Shown here: piece after piece, positions 7,369-15,764 of the stretch | How the letters are laid out: every line of letters starts with the position of its first letter | How positions within the stretch are numbered: the first letter of the stretch is position 1 | From: Thermoanaerobaculia bacterium | Lineage (GTDB): Bacteria; Acidobacteriota; Thermoanaerobaculia; JALWYX01 | Assembly: GCA_027078415.1 (NCBI GenBank) | Contig: JALWYX010000070.1 | Location: forward strand, 1-36,744 | DNA: 36,744 nucleotides | Direction of reading: 5' to 3' | Notes under the pieces: generated by a model | Database searches by the model: none | What the model saw: only the letters and a program-made list of their open reading frames with translations | Told to the model about the DNA's origin: nothing | Translations under genes and position numbers: made by a program

Positions 7369-7490
7369 ACTTTGAATTATATCATTATAGTTGGATATGG
7401 TGATATAGCTACGGTACTAATAGATTTGAGTGGTAAAATAGGACTATATTTTTTTAGAGTGTAATTTATGAGGTAAGGAAGTTTTGGTTT

Positions 7491-9260
7491 ATGAGTTTAA
7501 CTCCGGAGAGAATAGCCCAGATTTTGAGGAAACAAGGGATTATAAGTGATGAACATTATAAGATAATTTTGCAAGAAGCTAGGAAAATTCCGCGAAAATA
7601 CAGAGATAATCCCAGAGCTTTTGAGCAGAGGGCCAGAGGATACGAACTTATTTTGCAGTTAAATTTTCCTCATCCGGATGATCCTAGTAGACCTTTGAAC
7701 GAATTTGATATAGCGCAAGCTATTGCTAAAGAAGCAGGGTTACCGTTTGTTAGAATAGACACTTTATCGTTGAATGCTGATCTTATAGAAGCTAGTATTT
7801 CGCGTCCGTTTGCTAGAAGGCATCGTATGCTTCCTCTTGAGTTGCAAAACGGTAGGTTGAAGATCGCTATAGCCAATCCTTTTGACATAGAGGGTATAGA
7901 TTCTTTTAGAAACATTTGCGGTAGACCTTTAGAGTTAGTGGTTGCTTCTGAGCCTGAGATAATAAAGGCTTTGACAGAATTTTATGGTCTTAGACATGCG
8001 GTGAAAAAGGCGGAGAAGGATCTTAAGCAGGGTATAGATTTAGGTAATCTTGAGAGGTTGGTTCATCTTAAGGATGAGGCAGAGATAGAGTCGTCTGATC
8101 AGCACATTATAAATGCTGTAGAGTATATGTTGCAGCACGCGTATGCTACGAGAGCTAGCGATATTCATATAGAACCTAAGAGGGAGAAAAGTTTAATTAG
8201 GTTTAGAATTGATGGAGTGTTACACGATATACAAGAGATGCCCAAGGTTGTTCATAATGCTGTAATAAGTAGAATAAAGGCTATGGCTAGGTTGGATATA
8301 GCCGAGAAGAGACGGCCACAAGATGGAAGAGTAAAAACTAAAAAAGGTGATACTGAAGTAGAACTACGTATTTCGGTGGTACCTGTGGCTTTTGGAGAGA
8401 AGGTGGTTATAAGGATATTCGATCCTGAATTTTTTATGCAGGATCTAAGCAATCTAGGATTTTATCCAGACGAGCTTGAGATTTTCAGGGATTTTATTAC
8501 TCGCCCGCACGGTATAATTCTTGTAACAGGTCCAACTGGATCTGGTAAAACTACTACGCTTTACTCTGCTCTTAAAGCGGTATCTTCGCCTGAGGTGAAT
8601 ATTACAACTATAGAAGATCCTATAGAGATGATATATGAAGATTTTAATCAGATGGCGGTTCAACCTAAGGCAGGTATAACGTTTGCCTCTGCGTTGAGGT
8701 CTATTCTGCGGCAGGATCCAGATATTATAATGATAGGCGAGATAAGGGACCCCGAAACTGCTCAGTATGCTGTACAAGCTGCACTTACAGGGCATTTGGT
8801 TTTTTCTACTTTGCATACCAACGATGCTCCTTCCGCTATTCCTAGATTGGTAGATTTGAATATAGAAAGGTACCTGGTTACATCTACTCTGGTAGGTGTT
8901 ATGGCACAAAGGTTAGTTAGGAAGATATGCCCTCATTGCGGCTACGATAGATTTATGGAACAAGACGAGATCAGAGCACTTAAATTGAGTGTACCTAAGG
9001 GTAAAAAGGTTAGAGTTAGGGAGGGGAAAGGGTGTTTTGAATGTAGAGGCACAGGATATAAAGGAAGGACTGGAATCTTCGAGATTTTAAACGTCGATGA
9101 TACGATAAAAGAACTTATAGCAGAAGGTAAAGATGCACCTACTATTAAAAGAGAAGCTGTGCGTAGAGGTATGAAAACTCTAAGACAGTCTGCTTTACGT
9201 AAACTGGCTGAAGGTATAACAACTGTGGAAGAGGTTATAAGAATTACAGGGTTACAATAA
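7491..9260 (+). CDS. GspE/PilB-type secretion or pilus-assembly ATPase
   Basis: A 589-residue AAA-like ATPase that powers type II secretion or type IV pilus extension at the cytoplasmic face of the inner membrane. Visible: an N-terminal ~170-residue GspE-N-type region (AKEAGLPFVRI, then RHRMLPLEL), the ATPase N-domain (ASDIHIEP), Walker A GPTGSGKTTT (347-356), the Asp box ITTIEDPIEM, Walker B with IIMIGEIRD (412-420), the His box and a tetra-cysteine zinc site (Cys480, Cys483, Cys515, Cys518). The first ~60 residues, with a basic helix, add to the usual N-terminus. AAGGAAG lies about 10 nt before the ATG. No pilus or secretion partners are next to it in this window, so PilB versus GspE stays open. 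The PLP-enzyme gene follows after 17 nt. Confidence 0.9.
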   Translation: MSLTPERIAQILRKQGIISDEHYKIILQEARKIPRKYRDNPRAFEQRARGYELILQLNFPHPDDPSRPLNEFDIAQAIAKEAGLPFVRIDTLSLNADLIEASISRPFARRHRMLPLELQNGRLKIAIANPFDIEGIDSFRNICGRPLELVVASEPEIIKALTEFYGLRHAVKKAEKDLKQGIDLGNLERLVHLKDEAEIESSDQHIINAVEYMLQHAYATRASDIHIEPKREKSLIRFRIDGVLHDIQEMPKVVHNAVISRIKAMARLDIAEKRRPQDGRVKTKKGDTEVELRISVVPVAFGEKVVIRIFDPEFFMQDLSNLGFYPDELEIFRDFITRPHGIILVTGPTGSGKTTTLYSALKAVSSPEVNITTIEDPIEMIYEDFNQMAVQPKAGITFASALRSILRQDPDIIMIGEIRDPETAQYAVQAALTGHLVFSTLHTNDAPSAIPRLVDLNIERYLVTSTLVGVMAQRLVRKICPHCGYDRFMEQDEIRALKLSVPKGKKVRVREGKGCFECRGTGYKGRTGIFEILNVDDTIKELIAEGKDAPTIKREAVRRGMKTLRQSALRKLAEGITTVEEVIRITGLQ

Positions 9261-9277
9261 CATTTTAGGAGTTTTTT

Positions 9278-10573
9278 ATGAAAAAGAAGATTCATTTCGA
9301 GACTTTGATGATTCACGGTAAGATGGTAAGTAGCCACTGGCAATACAAAGATCACATAGTGCCTCCCATCTCTTCTTCAACGTCTTTTAGGCTAGAGAGT
9401 AGTGAACGTGGTGCTGAAGGGTTTAACAAATTTGCTAATCCCGAGTTTAATAGGCTTACTACACCTCCTATCTATATATACGATAGATTGGATGAACCTA
9501 ATAAAGGTATATTGGAAGAGGATCTTGCATTAGCTCATAACGCTGAGAGTTGCGTCTCTTTTTCTTCAGGCATGGCTGCTATTTCTGCTGCTATTGGGGT
9601 ATTGATAAAAAGCGGTGATAGTGTTGTGGTACACAAGACGTTGTATGGGTGTACTTACTCGTTGTTTTTCAATTGGTTCTCTTCTAGGCTAGGAGTGAAA
9701 GTGAAACAGGTAGATCTTACAAATCCAGAGGAACTAGACTACGTTTTAACACAAGATCCTACGGTGATGTTAGTATATGGAGAGTCTCCTACTAATCCTA
9801 CTTTGGATATACTTGATATAAAAGCTATATCTGAGATTGTAAAATTTCATAACGATAAGAGGAAGCAAGGAAGAAAAATATTTTTAGTTATAGATAACAC
9901 GTTTGCTTCTCCGTGGTGCCAACGACCTTTAGATAGAGGGGCTGACGTGGTTGTAGAGAGTTTAACAAAGCATATATGTGGGTTTGGTACAACTATGGGA
10001 GGAGCAGTGTTAGCACCTAGAATACTTGAACCAGATTTGTTGTTGTTTAGGAAAGATTTCGGAGGTGTTCTAGCACCGAGCGCCGCTTGGTCTATAACGG
10101 TATATGGTTTATCTACACTTGCCTTAAGGCTGCAAAAGCAGATAGAGACTGCTTATAAGGTAGCCAATTTTCTTGAGAGTTCCCCTAAAGTTGAAAAAGT
10201 TTTGTATCCTGGGCTTGAATCTCATCCTCAACATTCTTTAGCTAGAGTACAGATGGTTGCACCAGATGGCTCTTTTGCACCTGGTTCGATTATATATTTC
10301 GTTTTAAAAGGTAGAAACGATAGGGATAAGAAAGAAAAGGGAAGAAAAATTATGGACTTTATAGCTAGATCTTCCTACTCCATCACACTGGCTGTTTCTC
10401 TAGGGCAAACTAAAACTCTTATCGAACACCCTTCATCTATGACACATGCAGGTATAACGGTTGAGGAACAAATTAAGGCAGGTATCGAACCAGGTGGAAT
10501 CAGAATGTCTATAGGGATAGAAAACAGCGACGATATTATAGGAGACTTAGATGCAGCTTTCTCAATTATTTAA
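9278..10573 (+). CDS. Cys/Met-metabolism PLP enzyme (cystathionine gamma-synthase / O-acylhomoserine sulfhydrylase-like)
   Basis: A 431-residue fold-type I PLP enzyme of the trans-sulfuration family, which handles gamma- or beta-substituted amino acids such as O-acylhomoserine, cystathionine or methionine. Visible: the PLP-phosphate loop SFSSGMAAIS (~94-103), VIDNTFASPW with Asp206, and the Schiff-base Lys231 in VVESLTKHICGFG. Late Ser and Arg blocks (SLGQTKTLIEHP; GGIRMSIGIE) are conserved. The usual Y-R--NPT segment near residue 65-75 is replaced by IYIYDRLDEPNKG, placing it in a divergent subgroup, so the exact reaction is not assigned. The length favours sulfhydrylase or methionine gamma-lyase over the ~380-residue synthases. 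A Shine-Dalgarno (AGGAG) precedes the ATG, and it may share a transcript with the upstream ATPase gene. Confidence 0.8.
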   Translation: MKKKIHFETLMIHGKMVSSHWQYKDHIVPPISSSTSFRLESSERGAEGFNKFANPEFNRLTTPPIYIYDRLDEPNKGILEEDLALAHNAESCVSFSSGMAAISAAIGVLIKSGDSVVVHKTLYGCTYSLFFNWFSSRLGVKVKQVDLTNPEELDYVLTQDPTVMLVYGESPTNPTLDILDIKAISEIVKFHNDKRKQGRKIFLVIDNTFASPWCQRPLDRGADVVVESLTKHICGFGTTMGGAVLAPRILEPDLLLFRKDFGGVLAPSAAWSITVYGLSTLALRLQKQIETAYKVANFLESSPKVEKVLYPGLESHPQHSLARVQMVAPDGSFAPGSIIYFVLKGRNDRDKKEKGRKIMDFIARSSYSITLAVSLGQTKTLIEHPSSMTHAGITVEEQIKAGIEPGGIRMSIGIENSDDIIGDLDAAFSII

Positions 10574-10580
10574 TACTGTT

Positions 10581-10656
10581 CAACAAAGAATTGATTGTCA
10601 CATAGTAGCCGAGATCTTAACGGGTATATTACACCTATCTTCTATACTCTTTGTTG
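10581..10656. repeat. Inverted repeat between convergent genes
   Basis: CAACAAAGA at 10581-10589 is the exact reverse complement of TCTTTGTTG at 10648-10656, with 58 nt between. It lies in the 128-nt spacer between the convergent PLP-enzyme and phytase-like genes, so a transcription-ending role in both directions is possible. No U-tract or compact inner stem was seen. Confidence 0.35.
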
Positions 10657-10701
10657 TGAGTGGTGAAAATAGTTCTATCGAATAAAAATTTCAGCTGATA
10701 C

Positions 10702-11775
10702 CTATCTAAATTCTCTACTGTCCGACTTTGCTATTATTTTTCTCACTTCTTTTGGCAACTTGAGTCTAACAAGTAGATTTTGCTGTAGAGGAGAAAAATT
10801 GTCGTCCGTTATAAGGTATAAATATTTGTCTGAAATAAACATTCCTTCATAATTATCCCGGGGTATCGGTAACGAATTAAGATCGACAAGAAGTTTTTTC
10901 TTCATAGGAGTTACCTTTTCCGATTCTATAGATTCTAGTCCTAAAACATCGGTAGCGTTATTTGTGTAAGCTAAGAAAATGGAATTTTTAAAGCCGTAGC
11001 GTGTGGTAAATTCGCGCTCTAGAACTAAAAAGTGCGTTTCAGTTAGAGCGATAGCAGAAGTTACTCCTCTTACAGATACAAAATTTTTACCAAAATGTTG
11101 TATGGATATAGGTTCTGTGAGGTAGATATGCTCTTTTACCGGTATTCCACTTTTATAATCTATAAATAATACCCTAGACGGTGAACCGTTAAGAGTAGAT
11201 AAATCAGGTTTGTCTTGGTATAAATTTCCTTCTGTAAATAGAATTAAAGTGTTGTTTATATAATCTACAGCCTCCCACCCCATATTGGGTCTTATACCTT
11301 TTTTTTGTTTGCTTGGTAAGTAATAGGACGGATAACTGAACTCTCTTATAAAGTTACCTTCAAAATCAAATTCTCTTATCCAAGGTTTACCAAATTTTGT
11401 ACCTTCAGAGGTTACAACTATAGATTCTTCAAAAATAACCAATCCTTCAGGGTCAACTCTCCCCTTTGTAAATGGTTTTCCATCTTTATCTTTTAGTACT
11501 ATTATCCCTATAGGTGATATAGAATCGCTAAACGTTTTTGGTCTTAAGAATTTGTAAATACGGACAGGACCTTTTGAACCTCTATCATCTGACAAAGCGT
11601 AGATCATATCTCCTTTTACCTCTACCGCACTCAAACCTCCTAAATGAGGCAATTGAGAAATGTTGAGTATTGTTATTACCTTTTGCGACTTGTATTGGTT
11701 GCACCCTATAAGTGCTAAATATATTAGGATCGATGCTCGTTTAAACGGTAGGTACAAAATTTGTAAAACTCCCAT
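10702..11775 (-). CDS. Phytase-like esterase-domain lipoprotein
   Basis: A 357-residue predicted lipoprotein: basic n-region (FKRAS), short hydrophobic stretch and lipobox LIGC with the lipidated Cys at about residue 25. The mature part resembles the 'esterase-like activity of phytase' beta-propeller family: LGGLSAVEV, YALSDDRG, RVDPEGLVIF, NMGWEAVDY, FLVLEREF and DNYEGMF all fit its repeated acidic strand motifs. Family members occur in envelopes; a substrate is not established from sequence. The start is uncertain: GGAGG touches the ATG with no spacer, and the first ~17 codons overlap the upstream small ORF by 52 nt, yet the signal peptide needs a start near here. It is the last gene of the HMG-CoA reductase strand run. 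Confidence 0.65.
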   Translation of the reverse strand: MGVLQILYLPFKRASILIYLALIGCNQYKSQKVITILNISQLPHLGGLSAVEVKGDMIYALSDDRGSKGPVRIYKFLRPKTFSDSISPIGIIVLKDKDGKPFTKGRVDPEGLVIFEESIVVTSEGTKFGKPWIREFDFEGNFIREFSYPSYYLPSKQKKGIRPNMGWEAVDYINNTLILFTEGNLYQDKPDLSTLNGSPSRVLFIDYKSGIPVKEHIYLTEPISIQHFGKNFVSVRGVTSAIALTETHFLVLEREFTTRYGFKNSIFLAYTNNATDVLGLESIESEKVTPMKKKLLVDLNSLPIPRDNYEGMFISDKYLYLITDDNFSPLQQNLLVRLKLPKEVRKIIAKSDSREFR

Positions 11776-11987
11776 CCTCCAATCAAAATTTTGATTTTGT
11801 AACCTTCTTTTCTAAGAAACTCTATTCTATTTTTATCTACTTTGCCCGTTATTACATAGAGCTTTCCTCTCTCAAGCTTGTTAGGTATTTCTGTAGTTGT
11901 TTGGATATAATCTTTTCTTCTCTGTAGCCTATAAAATAGATAGGGAGATATATAGATTCTCTTATAAGATTTTATTTCCGTATTCAT
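11724..11987 (-). CDS. Small hypothetical protein (87 aa)
   Basis: Not recognised. It is a basic, Tyr-rich soluble protein (RIYISPYLFYRLQRRKDY, then GKLYVITGKVDKNRIEFLR and GYKIKILIGGWEFYKF). Codon use is typical of the window (AGA, ATA, AAA), and it fills the otherwise empty space between the DUF1015 and lipoprotein genes, which supports it being real. It overlaps the DUF1015 3' end by 26 nt and the lipoprotein 5' end by 52 nt. The second overlap is long, so either this stop or the lipoprotein start may be misjudged. Confidence 0.5.
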   Translation of the reverse strand: MNTEIKSYKRIYISPYLFYRLQRRKDYIQTTTEIPNKLERGKLYVITGKVDKNRIEFLRKEGYKIKILIGGWEFYKFCTYRLNEHRS

Positions 11988-13077
11988 ACCATATAAAACC
12001 TGAGAGTGGTTTTGGTAAAAAACGTGTAGATTTCGGGGGGAAAAGCTGTTTGTTTTTTATTTTCTCTACAAATTTTTCAATCTCAAGCGGAGGAAGGAGA
12101 ATAACGTTCTCTATATGACCTGCATTTAACATCTTTAGAAGTTTGGTTATATCAGCCTCATATAGGACGTTGTTTACGTCTTTTATTGCTCTATTTAACG
12201 TCTCTACCGGTAATTCCGTTGAAGGATGATCGTAAAGAATTACTTTCTCTTTGTTAATAACTGTTATCTTGCCGCTGGATAGTATAGATTGCAGTCTTTT
12301 TTCTACATCTTTATATGGCACTGTTTCTGTTATAGGTAGATCTAGATATATCTTCGTTTTTACTCCTCTGTGGATAGGAGCAATGTTTTTTATGTTTCTC
12401 ATACTGTCGATAACGGCTAGTTTTAACCATCTGTTATTAGACGAATTGTTGTATAGTTTAACTGCCTTGAAACGGTGGTGCCCGTCAGCTATAACTGCAA
12501 TTTCGTTCTTTAGATTGTGTTTTATCTGCTCGATTAGAGATCTTTTTAGGGGGGTTACAACATGGATTTGGTTTTTATTGTCTTTTGCGTAAAGCCACCT
12601 GCTATTTATGTTTTCTCTATTTAGCAAATCTGAGAGAAAGAAGTTTTTATCTTCTACTAGTAGATAGATGGGTTCTAAGTCTGCATTAAACGTTTCGAGG
12701 TGTTTTATTCTTTCTTGTAGAGGTTTATCGAGGGTGTTTTCGTGGGGATAGATTTTTGGATCTCGTACATCTACTAGCGCTATAAGAAATTTTTTTATTG
12801 TATCTCTACCTTTCAGAATAGAGTAGGTAAAAAAATACGGTTCCTCTGTGTTTATTATTTTTCCTTCTTTTTTCAGTTGCTGATACTTTGCAAAACTGGA
12901 ATGGAAAGTTTGTTCGTTAGGAGGAAATGGGCGTGTAAAAGTGACAAAGTTTAATCTCCCTCTTCCGGTAAGTTGCTTAAATGTTTCTTTGTCTATTTGA
13001 TCGTACGGAGGTGCTACGAATGAGGAGATGTCACCTTTTGATTTGAGATGAAAAGCTGTGAAAGAGTAGATTTCCAT
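11962..13077 (-). CDS. DUF1015-family protein
   Basis: A 371-residue protein with the family hallmarks: FVAPPYDQIDKETF near the N-terminus (residues ~21-34), IYPHENTLDKP (~108-118), the invariant-looking IADGHHRFKA (~195-204), and FPPKSTRFLPKPLSGFIWYE at the C-terminus. Members are cytoplasmic, widespread in bacteria and some archaea, often near serine/glycine genes, and biochemically unexplained; GHHR suggests an enzyme active site. It starts exactly one base after the HMG-CoA reductase stop (TAA-ATG), so translation is probably coupled. Its end overlaps a small downstream ORF by 26 nt. Confidence 0.85.
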   Translation of the reverse strand: MEIYSFTAFHLKSKGDISSFVAPPYDQIDKETFKQLTGRGRLNFVTFTRPFPPNEQTFHSSFAKYQQLKKEGKIINTEEPYFFTYSILKGRDTIKKFLIALVDVRDPKIYPHENTLDKPLQERIKHLETFNADLEPIYLLVEDKNFFLSDLLNRENINSRWLYAKDNKNQIHVVTPLKRSLIEQIKHNLKNEIAVIADGHHRFKAVKLYNNSSNNRWLKLAVIDSMRNIKNIAPIHRGVKTKIYLDLPITETVPYKDVEKRLQSILSSGKITVINKEKVILYDHPSTELPVETLNRAIKDVNNVLYEADITKLLKMLNAGHIENVILLPPLEIEKFVEKIKNKQLFPPKSTRFLPKPLSGFIWYEYGNKIL

Positions 13078-14622
13078 TTATCTATTTCTGCCGTATTTCT
13101 CATGGGATGAGACCCAGTCTAGGGAGGAGATGGCTGCTCCTAAAGATATCTCTCCTGCTAGCGCGGCACCTGCTACTATTTCAGCGAATTTTTTGACTTT
13201 TCCTTTGCCGTAACACCCCATTATCTCAAGACATTCTCGTTGAGTGGCTAATCCTGTACCTCCGCCGTATGTAGCTACTATAAGAGCGGGTATAGTTAAA
13301 GATATGTAAAGCGAACCCTCTGGGGTTACTTCTGTATATAAAATACCTGCTGACCCTTCCGAAATGTTGGCTACATCTTGCCCTGTTGCAATAAATATGG
13401 CTGTTAGTGCGTTAGGTGAGTGGCATCCGTTGTTGTTAGCGCCAGATATAATGGAACCTACGTTTGCTATACAAGAGTGGTAATGGAGAGTTTCTGGGTC
13501 TACCCTCATATGTTGAATAAGGAGATCTCGAGGTATTGTTGCTTCTGCTACTACCCTTTTTCCTCGTGTAAGCATGACGTTAACGTGTGAGGCTTTCTTA
13601 TCTGTGGCTAAATTTGATTCTAGGTAAAATTTCTTTATAGTGGGAACTTGCTCTAGTATCCATGAACACGCTGCAAATGTTGCTCTGCCTACCATGTTTT
13701 GACCAGCAGCATCTCCTGTATAAAAGTTAAACCTTAAATAGGCAAACTTAGATGCTAAATAGATTTCTATATCTAGTAATTTAGCTACCCTGCTAGTTGC
13801 TTCTGCCTCTTGAGCTATCTCCTTTTTGTGTTCCTCTACCCATTTCTTAAATTCCATAGCTTCTTTGGCTGATTCAAATATAAAAACAGGAGCACGTTGC
13901 ATTCTATCATCTAAGACTGTGCATTTAACACCACCTGAAAGATTTAAAATTTTTATTCCTCTGTTGTACGACGCCACCAACGTTCCTTCAGTAGTTGCAA
14001 GAGGTATAAGAAATTCTCCTTGAGCGTAATCTCCGTTGACTTTTAAAGGACCGGCGAACCCTAAAGGTACCTGTGCTACTCCTGTGAAATTTTCTATGTT
14101 TCCTTGCACTATAGTTGGATCAAAGGAATAATTGGTTATATGTTTAGGCTTGACTCCTGTAAATTGTTCAATGAATTTCCACCTTTTCTTAATTATTCTT
14201 TTAGAATAGTTGTTTTCTTTGTCATAAGGAATAGTGGTGGTTTTTTTAGATGGATCCTCTAGCGCATCTTCTACTCTTACCTCTAGAGTTCCATACTGTT
14301 TGGTAGTAAAAGCTATAGTTATTTTATGTTTACCCAAATCTAGCTTTTGCCTGTTTAAAACTTCTATAGTTAAAGAATCTCCTAACTTGAAGGTAAGGGG
14401 GTTAGAGGGTGTTATCTCTGTTACTTTCAATCGATCCCCGTTATCTAGCACCAGGTTTATGACGTCTAAAGGAATCTCTTCACCGTCAATCTCTATCCTA
14501 TTTATTTTCTCTAAAATTACGTTGTTTAATCTATTTTTTACTCTGAATTTAAATCCTTTACGGATATTTTGCAAACTTCCATAAGTGTAAAGTTGTCTTA
14601 ATATAAGTTGCGGGATTTTCAT
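13078..14622 (-). CDS. Class I hydroxymethylglutaryl-CoA reductase with extra N-terminal domain
   Basis: Reduces HMG-CoA to mevalonate with NADPH, the committed step of the mevalonate pathway to isoprenoids. In 514 residues the catalytic domain occupies ~135-514: [17 protein letters not shown] (substrate side), catalytic Glu212 in ATTEGTL, the cofactor motif GDAAGQNMV (303-311), Lys342 in TDKKAS, Asp416 in GQDVAN and the C-terminal His507 in SSHEKY. This is the class I (eukaryote/archaea-type) arrangement. Residues 1-~125 form a beta-rich soluble domain with no membrane anchor; I do not recognise its function. A strong Shine-Dalgarno (AGGAGGAG) precedes the ATG. DUF1015, a small ORF and a lipoprotein gene follow on the strand. 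Confidence 0.9.
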   Translation of the reverse strand: MKIPQLILRQLYTYGSLQNIRKGFKFRVKNRLNNVILEKINRIEIDGEEIPLDVINLVLDNGDRLKVTEITPSNPLTFKLGDSLTIEVLNRQKLDLGKHKITIAFTTKQYGTLEVRVEDALEDPSKKTTTIPYDKENNYSKRIIKKRWKFIEQFTGVKPKHITNYSFDPTIVQGNIENFTGVAQVPLGFAGPLKVNGDYAQGEFLIPLATTEGTLVASYNRGIKILNLSGGVKCTVLDDRMQRAPVFIFESAKEAMEFKKWVEEHKKEIAQEAEATSRVAKLLDIEIYLASKFAYLRFNFYTGDAAGQNMVGRATFAACSWILEQVPTIKKFYLESNLATDKKASHVNVMLTRGKRVVAEATIPRDLLIQHMRVDPETLHYHSCIANVGSIISGANNNGCHSPNALTAIFIATGQDVANISEGSAGILYTEVTPEGSLYISLTIPALIVATYGGGTGLATQRECLEIMGCYGKGKVKKFAEIVAGAALAGEISLGAAISSLDWVSSHEKYGRNR

Positions 14623-14648
14623 TTTTCTCCTCCTCGTTTAGATTCTAC

Positions 14649-14676
14649 TTTATATTACAACGGATAAGTCATACAA
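14649..14676 (-). promoter_or_regulatory. Candidate sigma-70-type promoter for the HMG-CoA reductase gene
   Basis: On the minus strand, TTGTAT (14676-14671) and TATAAA (14654-14649) are separated by 16 nt, placing a start near 14642, about 20 nt before the ATG at 14622. The same spacer serves the divergent AIM24 gene, whose plus-strand Shine-Dalgarno AAGGAGG lies just before 14712; TACAAT at 14672-14677 could be its -10 box. Confidence 0.4.
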
Positions 14677-14711
14677 TAGAACTGATAACTTTATTTAAGG
14701 AGGTAAATTTA

Positions 14712-15752
14712 ATGGCAAATTGGTATCTGGGTATCAGGGGTGAAAAAATAGGGCCTCTTGGTAAAAATGACGTGATCGCCAAGATACGTAATGGAGAAGT
14801 TGGTAAGGATGATTATATTTTTGGACCTGGTATGAGAAACTGGGTTCATATTAAAGATCATCCGGAGTTCGGGGAATACTTTTCTAGCGGCACTTTGGTT
14901 CCGCCTCCTCCAAGTCTGTCTAATGTTTCTGGTAGGACTACGAAAGCTCATGAGATAGATTACGAGTTGTTTGGTGAAGAGATGCAGTATGTGGAAATAA
15001 TCCTTGATCCTGAAGAAGCGTGTATAGCTGAAGCTGGTTCCCTTTTCTATATGGAAGATGGTATAGAAATGGAGACGATATTCGGCGATGGAACCGAGGA
15101 GAAAGGAATTGCTGCCAAGCTGTGGGGAGGAGTTAAGAGGGTGATCACTGGCGAATCCTTGTTTATGACACTTTTTGCAAATTTTGCTCGTGAAAGAAGA
15201 AGAGTCGCTTTTGCTGCACCTTATCCGGGTAAGATCGTTCCTTTAGACCTGAAAAAATTGGGAGGAGAGATAATATGTCAGAAAGACGCTTTTCTGTGTG
15301 CAGCTAAAGGTATCTCTGTGGGGATTCATCTTCAGAAACGTATAGGAGCTGGCTTTTTCGGTGGAGAAGGATTTATATTGCAAAAGTTAACTGGAGACGG
15401 TTGGGCTTTTTGCCATGCTTGTGGTACGATACTAGAAAGAACATTAGCGCCTGGACAAACTTTGCGTATAGATACTGGGTGTATAGTAGCTTATGAACCT
15501 TCTGTGGATTACGATATAGAACTGGTTAGAGGAGTTAGAAGCGGATTACTAGGGCTTGCTAAGAACGCTATTTTTGGAGGAGAAGGGCTGTTCTTTGCCA
15601 CTTTGAGAGGACCAGGTAAAGTGTGGCTACAATCTTTGCCATTCAGCAGATTGGCCGATAGGATATACGCTGCCGCTCCTAAATTAGGTGGTAAAGATAT
15701 GGGCGAAGGCTCCATTTTAGGTGGCATTGGTGATATGTTTATGGGAGATTAA
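14712..15752 (+). CDS. GYF_2-AIM24 fusion protein (TIGR00266-type)
   Basis: A 346-residue two-domain protein. Residues 1-~55 are a GYF_2-type module ([15 protein letters not shown], then [15 protein letters not shown]), known as a small interaction fold in envelope-linked proteins. A Pro-rich linker (~63-68) follows. From ~80 to 330 is an AIM24/TIGR00266 beta-sandwich with [47 protein letters not shown] and Gly-rich C-terminal loops. The function of bacterial AIM24 proteins is not settled. No signal peptide or membrane helix is seen. A strong Shine-Dalgarno AAGGAGG precedes the ATG. An aminotransferase gene follows after only 12 nt, so it probably heads the glycine-cleavage transcript. Confidence 0.85.
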   Translation: MANWYLGIRGEKIGPLGKNDVIAKIRNGEVGKDDYIFGPGMRNWVHIKDHPEFGEYFSSGTLVPPPPSLSNVSGRTTKAHEIDYELFGEEMQYVEIILDPEEACIAEAGSLFYMEDGIEMETIFGDGTEEKGIAAKLWGGVKRVITGESLFMTLFANFARERRRVAFAAPYPGKIVPLDLKKLGGEIICQKDAFLCAAKGISVGIHLQKRIGAGFFGGEGFILQKLTGDGWAFCHACGTILERTLAPGQTLRIDTGCIVAYEPSVDYDIELVRGVRSGLLGLAKNAIFGGEGLFFATLRGPGKVWLQSLPFSRLADRIYAAAPKLGGKDMGEGSILGGIGDMFMGD

Positions 15753-15764
15753 CCTCTCAAAGAG

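Noticed and set aside
8454-8909. 151-codon open frame on the minus strand
   Set aside because: It lies wholly inside the GspE/PilB gene, opposite conserved Walker motifs, and its product has no recognisable domain; it is an antisense shadow.
14234-14584. 116-codon plus-strand frame opposite the HMG-CoA reductase N-terminus
   Set aside because: Antisense to a well-supported gene, no start signal, no domain.
15753-15764. Glycine riboswitch before the gcv genes
   Set aside because: Only 12 nt separate the AIM24 and aminotransferase genes, and gcvT overlaps its upstream gene; the 89-nt spacer before 14712 has no tandem aptamer-like structure.
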